Positions 61,075-64,000 of a DNA stretch of 64,000 bases are shown in pieces; the first letter of the stretch is position 1; every line of letters starts with the position of its first letter. The translations under genes were made by a program, and so were the position numbers. Location of the stretch: positions 1,307,487-1,371,486 of the forward strand of contig JAHNZQ020003149.1 of assembly GCA_019155205.2 (NCBI GenBank), in the 5' to 3' direction. This DNA is from Gracilaria vermiculophylla. Taxonomy: Eukaryota; Rhodophyta; Florideophyceae; Gracilariales; Gracilariaceae. A model generated the notes under the pieces. That model did no database searches and was not told where the DNA came from. It saw nothing but the letters and a program-made list of their open reading frames with translations.

Positions 61075-62798
61075 AGTGGTCGATGTTGCAGCGTTGACTC
61101 GGAAAGTCTGTGTTGAACGCTTTGAAGCTGTCGACGGATCTTGCAGGCACGCAGCACAGGAGGGGCTCGTATTTAAAGGTTTGAAAGTGCGCGCTCCAGA
61201 CTCGGCAAAGCTCCGAAAAGTACGTTTCAGTTCAAGCAGGCAGGGGTATTACAGTAGCGTCTAGAACACAGTCCGACATGGGCGTTGAAGCACACAAACG
61301 GACTAATGAGCATGAGAAGTTGGTTGCGGGCGAGGGAAGAAGAGCACAACTCTGTTCCCAATGCTCTTCACATCGAAACCGAGCGCGAATTTGTTGGCGC
61401 CGAGCATTCTGTACATTCGGAAGCTGTCAAGGTGACGCAGAAACAGTACAGCACATTTTCTGGGTCGGTAATTTTGGGGCAGAAGGGACTGCATCCAAAG
61501 CCTCGGAGGCCGCATGCGGGGGGAGGTGCTGTAAGGATTTGGCAAGAAGTCAGTGAGACGTCCAGAAAGACATTGAAATGGCACATATATAGATATATAT
61601 CGCGTCGCGGACAGTGGAGCACGGTACGTTTGGTCCGGATCTCGTGAAGCGCACAATACTGGCCTGTTCTGCTGGCGGAGTTGGCGACATGTCTTGGCTA
61701 AGGCATGTCAAGGGTTAAGCCCCAGGGCTGTACGAACACAAGTGACGCGTCCACAGAGCTGCACTGTGATCCTTTGCACCCACCTCCACGAATGACAACT
61801 GTGTACATTACACCCAGGTCTTCAATTGGAATACGCGTCCGCCAATTTTCAAATTTTCACGAGATCCGTTCCACACAACTGTAATCTAACAACTGGCATC
61901 TTCAAGATGTTAAGCAGCATGCCAACGTCGCCAGCTTGCTTTGATCTGTGATTCAATCTTATCTTGTCTTTCTCACAGACATTCCATCTCCTGTTGAGAG
62001 ATTCTGAACTTCCAACAAAAGAAACCCACGTGTTGCATCGTTGGGGGCTTAGGACCCACCCATTGGACAGCATTTCCCTGATCACATTTTCGAACATGCT
62101 GTCCCATTTAATTCTCTCACTACAAGCTCGAAAAAAAGACAAAAAAGTTTTTTGGCGGCATGGGCATATTCGGCTTGGCCACATACTTTTATCTATTAAA
62201 ACCAGACATCCCTTCCACAGACTACGCTTCAAGCGCCTTAAACACATACATTCCAAACGTTTTGCTACCAGAAAGCGCCCACTTGCTACAGTTCTTCCTC
62301 TCAGAAATTCCCGAGTCCAGTTATTGCTGGGCGAGCAACTGCTCCAAAATACTACTAGCCAATCTATTTCGTAAACGATGTTAGACTTCCACCCAAGCGT
62401 AACTTCCGAGTACAAATGACTTTGATGCCAGACCATGCGTACTCATCTTCCGAGTGTGAGCAATAACGTTTACCACATGTTCGCCCCCGGTCAATTGGGA
62501 AACCGTGTTGCCCTACATCTCTCCATGCAAAGGTCCCCACATCGCTGGTCCTCTACCAACAAAACGTTACCGGCCGCAGGGGCAACATTTTGACTTCGCC
62601 TCGAGTTAAATTCGTTTTCCGCCAGCCCGGTGACCATCTGATCCTAAGCAACAGCAGAATTGGGTACCATGCGATGTTCACGGTGATTACCTCTGAACAT
62701 CAACAAACAATGCCTCCCCAGCTCAGCATAAAAACTCCGATCTGCATCTACCTGCAACGCCGGCGGTTGACAATAACAACAACTTCGAACGAATCACC
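61075..62798. other. Intergenic between Argonaute and glycine-rich gene
   Basis: 1.7 kb. A TATA-like TATTTAAAG near 61170 may serve Argonaute. An alternating AT run (ATATATAGATATATAT) occurs near 61585-61600. Overlapping frames at 61849-62436 on both strands have no domain and are not called. Confidence 0.45.
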
Positions 62799-63734
62799 AT
62801 GAAGATTATTAGTTTCATTGCTCTCTCATCATTTCTCCTTCACAATGCCATATCGCAAACTCCAGACCAGCCAACGGCCCCGGTCTCGCCACAAGCGCCC
62901 ACCCCAACTGCAGAGGCGTCTGTGTCCGCTACTAATGGATTTGGTTTCGGATCCGGTTCTCCAGGGTCCGGTGGAGGCGGCGGTTTCGGCGCAAATGGAG
63001 GCGCCGGGTCTGGGGGAGGCTCTGGAACAGCTTTAGGTGGATCGGGAGGTGGTGTAGGTGTGTCCGGCGGTTCGTCTGCCGTGGGATCGGGCTGCACCTC
63101 TGGATCGTGTGGAGGTGGCTCAGCTATTGGAAGCATGTCCAACGGTCGTACAAACCAAACGCGGTCAGGGTCTAACGGATTTGGTTTCGGTTCTGGTGCC
63201 CCTGGGAGTGGCGGAGGAGGTGGTTTCGGAGCGAACGGAGGTGGCGGCTCGGGCGGTGGTGGAGGTGATAAACATGGTGGAACCGGGGGTGGAGGTGGTG
63301 CTTCGGATGGTTCCAAGGCCGTTGGTTCCGCTGCTACAAACACTTCAACCGGTGGGGGAGTCGTTACTGGAATCAATGTGACGCCATTGCCTTTGTTCGT
63401 CCCGACAGATGTTTCGGAGGGGACGCCCTCATCCGTTCCGGGCTCCAATACTACATCAACGACAACGGCCTTACCACCAAGGGCGACGGAGAATGAGGAA
63501 GATCCATTTGCTGTCACATCACAGGCAGATACGGGGGATCCACCTCGTCCTGTGGCTGCATCAGATGTGGACCCCTTTGAAGAGAGCGACTTTGAAGCAC
63601 AGACAACTAAGGTCGATAAGGGTCCTAAACATGTCAAAGTGGTCACCGCAATTCCTCCTCGGAGAAAACCAAGTGCAAAACCGAGCTCAGCTGACTCTGA
63701 CATTGGTCAAGGGATGGCTCCCGTCGCAATATGA
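62799..63734 (+). CDS. Secreted glycine-rich repeat protein
   Basis: This 311-residue product begins with a signal peptide (MKIISFIALSSFLLHNAISQ) and so is probably exported to the cell wall or mucilage. After a Pro/Thr spacer, a glycine-rich part contains two copies of a block of about 30 residues starting NGFGFGSG and ending in GFGANGG, separated by an SGxC/CGGG stretch with two cysteines. A Thr/Pro-rich, acidic C-terminal third follows, with DPFEESDFEAQ and a basic KPSAKPSS. Similar compositions occur in structural wall proteins. No enzyme domain. The antisense frame at 62840-63703 is proline-rich and results from the GGN codons. Confidence 0.7.
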   Translation: MKIISFIALSSFLLHNAISQTPDQPTAPVSPQAPTPTAEASVSATNGFGFGSGSPGSGGGGGFGANGGAGSGGGSGTALGGSGGGVGVSGGSSAVGSGCTSGSCGGGSAIGSMSNGRTNQTRSGSNGFGFGSGAPGSGGGGGFGANGGGGSGGGGGDKHGGTGGGGGASDGSKAVGSAATNTSTGGGVVTGINVTPLPLFVPTDVSEGTPSSVPGSNTTSTTTALPPRATENEEDPFAVTSQADTGDPPRPVAASDVDPFEESDFEAQTTKVDKGPKHVKVVTAIPPRRKPSAKPSSADSDIGQGMAPVAI

Positions 63735-64000
63735 TCAGTATCCGTGAGCAGCTAGCTTCTAACATCTTGAGGATTCTGCGAACATAAGCGTACGGACGTC
63801 CGGTTTAACTTCCTGTACTTAGGCGTTATTACAAACACATGACTCTGACAAAGAAACGAAATTTAATTATTCTCACTTCCAGTAGCTGGAGGCTTTAGCC
63901 TACAGCATTCAATCTTTCTATATTCGCATACTTCCAGAGTCAAGAGCATCCCATCGATGTCCGAATACTTGGGTTGAGCATGCTGGCACGAATGCTAAAT
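63735..64000. other. Window end, no gene seen
   Basis: Short stretch after the glycine-rich gene without a supported frame. Confidence 0.5.

Noticed and set aside
61849..62436. 195-codon ATG frame on the minus strand, plus overlapping plus-strand frames at 61964-62384
   Set aside because: Three overlapping frames compete, composition is rich in Trp/Cys/Arg as expected for antisense noise, and no domain is seen.
62840..63703. 287-codon proline-rich frame antisense to the glycine-rich gene
   Set aside because: It is the mirror of GGN codons; it lacks a signal or any other feature, whereas the sense frame has a clear signal peptide.

Overview
This window reads as nuclear DNA of a red alga (Rhodophyta), probably a mesophilic unicellular or simple lineage. 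The key evidence is a nuclear-coded phycobilisome linker at 25.1-26.2 kb, with a plastid-targeting N-terminus, a PBS-linker domain and a CpcD-like C-terminal domain. All other recognisable genes are ordinary eukaryotic ones. Most are uninterrupted. Three have short GT-AG introns (49-117 nt) that I could place to the base, so the genome is intron-poor but not intron-free. The genus cannot be fixed from sequence alone. Several long ORFs open at non-ATG codons, so I moved their starts to the first plausible in-frame ATG.

Layout. 0-2.0 kb: the 5' part of a broken Ty1/copia retrotransposon on the minus strand, cut by the window edge. Its primer-binding site matches the anticodon arm of initiator tRNA-Met. 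2.0-4.4 kb: no gene seen. 4.4-11.6 kb: NMD3 (ribosome export), a DHHC palmitoyltransferase, mitoribosomal mS29/DAP3 and AP-3 mu. 11.6-14.9 kb: gene-poor, with a structured repeat and one small unknown ORF. 14.9-20.8 kb: the largest TFIIIC subunit. 21.2-21.8 kb: a GC-rich disordered protein. 22.0-24.7 kb: two divergent plastid-type aldo/keto reductases, one lacking the catalytic tetrad. 25.1-26.2 kb: the phycobilisome linker. 26.2-29.1 kb: an AT-rich stretch, a 33-bp minisatellite, a gene resembling phage/bacterial coiled-coil proteins, and several strong hairpins. 29.1-30.7 kb: a four-exon gene of unknown function. 30.7-33.2 kb: no intact gene, only interrupted protein-like frames. 33.2-43.5 kb: COG6, TAF5, V-ATPase subunit a, a thioredoxin-like protein, and a small membrane ORF overlapping uroporphyrinogen-III synthase by one base. 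43.8-51.5 kb: three tandem TM9/EMP70 (nonaspanin) paralogues. 52.1-54.3 kb: a Nudix hydrolase with a 12-nt first coding exon and a two-exon thioredoxin-fold peroxiredoxin-like gene. 54.4-57.8 kb: a 1122-residue prion-like protein. 58.5-61.1 kb: a catalytically complete Argonaute. 62.8-63.7 kb: a secreted glycine-rich repeat protein.

Themes. There is a marked endomembrane set (AP-3 mu, COG6, V-ATPase a, three TM9 proteins, DHHC enzyme), expected for Golgi/endosome traffic but scattered rather than operon-like. Two genes serve light harvesting (the linker, and HemD for tetrapyrroles). Two serve transcription (TFIIIC, TAF5), and Argonaute implies an RNA-silencing pathway. The places most worth a second look are the phage-like gene island at 27.5-28.7 kb, the overlapping ORF pair at 42.2-43.5 kb, the catalytically dead-looking aldo/keto reductase, the unknown intron-bearing gene, and the copia half-tRNA priming site.
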